Source: Chromobacterium alticapitis
Lineage (GTDB): Bacteria > Pseudomonadota > Gammaproteobacteria > Burkholderiales > Chromobacteriaceae
NCBI RefSeq assembly: GCF_002924365.1
Contig: NZ_PQWB01000048.1
Coordinates: forward strand, 1 to 59,708
DNA: 59,708 bases
Direction: 5' to 3'
Below are positions 58,686 to 59,708 of this stretch, piece after piece. The notes beneath the pieces are model-generated. The model worked only from the letters and a program-made list of their open reading frames with translations. It did no database searches and was not told where the DNA came from. Every line of letters begins with the position of its first letter. Position 1 is the stretch's first letter. A program made the position numbers and the translations under genes.

Positions 58686-59135
58686 ATGAAAACCGCTCGC
58701 CGCCGCGCACGCGAATTCGCCGTGCAAGGCATTTACGAATGGGAACTGAACCCGGACCGTCCGGCTTCGCTGATCGAAAAACACCTGCGCGAGAATGAAT
58801 ACTTCGCCAAGGCCGACGAGGCCCTGTTCCGTGGCATCCTGTACGGCGTGCTGAAGGACGTGGAACTGCTGTCCGCCCAGGTTAGCCGCTATTACGAACG
58901 CGCCGAAGACGAAGTCAGTCCGGTGGAGCGCGCCGTGCTGCTGATGGCCGCGCTGGAGCTGACGCAAAGCCCGGAAACGCCGTATCCGGTGATCATCAAC
59001 GAAGCCATCGAGATCACCAAGACTTTCGGCGGCACCGATGGCCACAAATTCGTCAACGGCGTGCTGGACAAGCTGGCCGCCGATGTGCGCGGCGACGAAG
59101 TGCTGGCGCAGAAGCAGCGCCGCAAGCAGGATTGA
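58686..59135 (+). CDS. nusB: transcription antitermination factor NusB
   Basis: NusB with NusE (S10) binds boxA RNA to allow rRNA antitermination. The 149-residue all-helical protein begins 'MKTARRRAREFAVQGIYEWE' with the conserved Arg-rich helix, and contains 'SPVERAVLLMAALEL' and 'VIINEAIEITKTFGGTDGHK'. AAGGAA precedes the ATG. ribH-nusB-thiL is a widespread gene order. Confidence 0.95.
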   Translation: MKTARRRAREFAVQGIYEWELNPDRPASLIEKHLRENEYFAKADEALFRGILYGVLKDVELLSAQVSRYYERAEDEVSPVERAVLLMAALELTQSPETPYPVIINEAIEITKTFGGTDGHKFVNGVLDKLAADVRGDEVLAQKQRRKQD

Positions 59136-59171
59136 GCGGACACGCCTCGCGGCGTGCCGCCCTTATCGACG

Positions 59172-59196
59172 ACACCCGCCACCGGCGGGTGTTTTT
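59172..59196 (+). terminator. Rho-independent terminator between nusB and thiL
   Basis: ACACCCGCC (59172-59180) pairs with GGCGGGTGT (59184-59192) around ACC, followed by T5 in total. It lies only 13 bp before thiL, so thiL must rely on read-through or a promoter within the hairpin region. Confidence 0.85.
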
Positions 59197-59208
59197 GCGT
59201 GAGAGGCC

Positions 59209-59708
59209 ATGAACGAGTTCGAACTGATAGCGCGTTATTTCAAGCGGCCGGCGCCGTCCGCGCTGCTGGGCGTGGGCGACGACGCCGCCATCGTGCGGCC
59301 GACGCCGGGCCATGACTTGCACATGTCGGTGGATATGCTGGTGGAGGGCCGCCACTTTTTCGCCGATGTCGCGCCGCGCGCGCTGGGCCACAAGACGTTG
59401 GCGGTCAATTTGTCCGACTTGGCTGCCATGGGCGCGCGTCCGCGCTGGGCCTTGTTGTCCATGGCTCTGCCAAAGGCTGACGGCGCCTGGGCGGCCGAAT
59501 TCGCCGCGGGTTTTTTCGCCCTGGCCGACGCGCATGGCGTGGAGCTGGTAGGCGGAGATACCACGCGCGGCCCGCTGGCGCTGTCGGTGACGATTTTAGG
59601 CGAGGCGCCGGCCGGTCAGGCTTTGCGCCGCGCCGCGGCGCGAGCGGGCGACGACGTCTGGGTGTCCGGCGAGCTGGGGCTGGGCGCGCTGGCGGTGCGC
59701 CAGCGGCT
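59209..59708 (+). CDS. thiL: thiamine-monophosphate kinase, 3' end cut by the window
   Basis: ThiL phosphorylates thiamine monophosphate to the cofactor. The frame is open to the window edge (166 codons). It begins 'MNEFELIARYFKRP' and shows 'LGVGDDAAIVRP', 'MSVDMLVEGRHFF', 'TLAVNLSDLAAMGARPRW' and 'LVGGDTTRGPL', the ordered nucleotide- and metal-binding motifs of the AIR synthase/ThiL fold. GAGAGG precedes the ATG. Confidence 0.93.
   Translation, partial: MNEFELIARYFKRPAPSALLGVGDDAAIVRPTPGHDLHMSVDMLVEGRHFFADVAPRALGHKTLAVNLSDLAAMGARPRWALLSMALPKADGAWAAEFAAGFFALADAHGVELVGGDTTRGPLALSVTILGEAPAGQALRRAAARAGDDVWVSGELGLGALAVRQR

Overview
The window looks like a chromosomal segment of a GC-rich betaproteobacterium of the Neisseriales, closest in flavour to Chromobacterium. 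This is an inference from gene content (a DUF3138 porin beside polyamine permeases, a RibBX-type ribB, the ribE/ribB/ribH/nusB/thiL order, an IS5-family element) and from strong GC-rich codon use; no rRNA or species marker is present. Most of it is core metabolism and housekeeping.

Layout. 1-13 kb: a membrane protein, a Nudix hydrolase, uppP, a UPF0149 protein, a NupC-type nucleoside transporter, rlmD with an unusual C-terminal extension, an L,D-transpeptidase, metY, a short-chain dehydrogenase, a divergent MocR regulator/LysE exporter pair, and gltX. 13-19 kb: a small unknown gene, crcB, and a compact minus-strand operon encoding a di-iron beta-lactamase-fold protein (ODP type), a FimV-like TPR membrane protein, a degenerate receiver-like protein, a Ras-like GTPase, a protein of unknown fold and a Roadblock/LC7 protein. 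A perfect FNR-type box sits at class II spacing before this operon, which makes it the most interesting locus here. Just upstream is a possible small structured RNA ending in a strong terminator.

19-35 kb: thioesterase, mnmC, a chemoreceptor, clpB with a sigma-32 type promoter, tag and fliW overlapping by 4 bp, a three-gene signalling operon (receiver plus dead EAL domain, receiver plus C-terminal domain, large hybrid histidine kinase with Hpt) and a ferritin-like DUF455 protein. 35-46 kb: a promoter followed at once by a terminator, an unknown gene, trhP (yegQ), a polyamine uptake operon potF-potH-potI without its ATPase and ending in a DUF3138 porin, a metallo-hydrolase and argS. 45.6-46.6 kb: an IS5-family insertion sequence whose transposase is frameshifted.

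46.7-59.7 kb: prmB, a phosphomannomutase/phosphoglucomutase, a trpG/LprI-like/trpD operon, a roughly 700 bp gene-poor stretch, a small unknown gene, tetR/mscS/prfC, and the riboflavin block ribE, an ATP-pyrophosphatase (DUF71), ribB with a degenerate cyclohydrolase half, ribH, nusB and a truncated thiL at the window end. I saw no tRNA, rRNA, CRISPR array or prophage.
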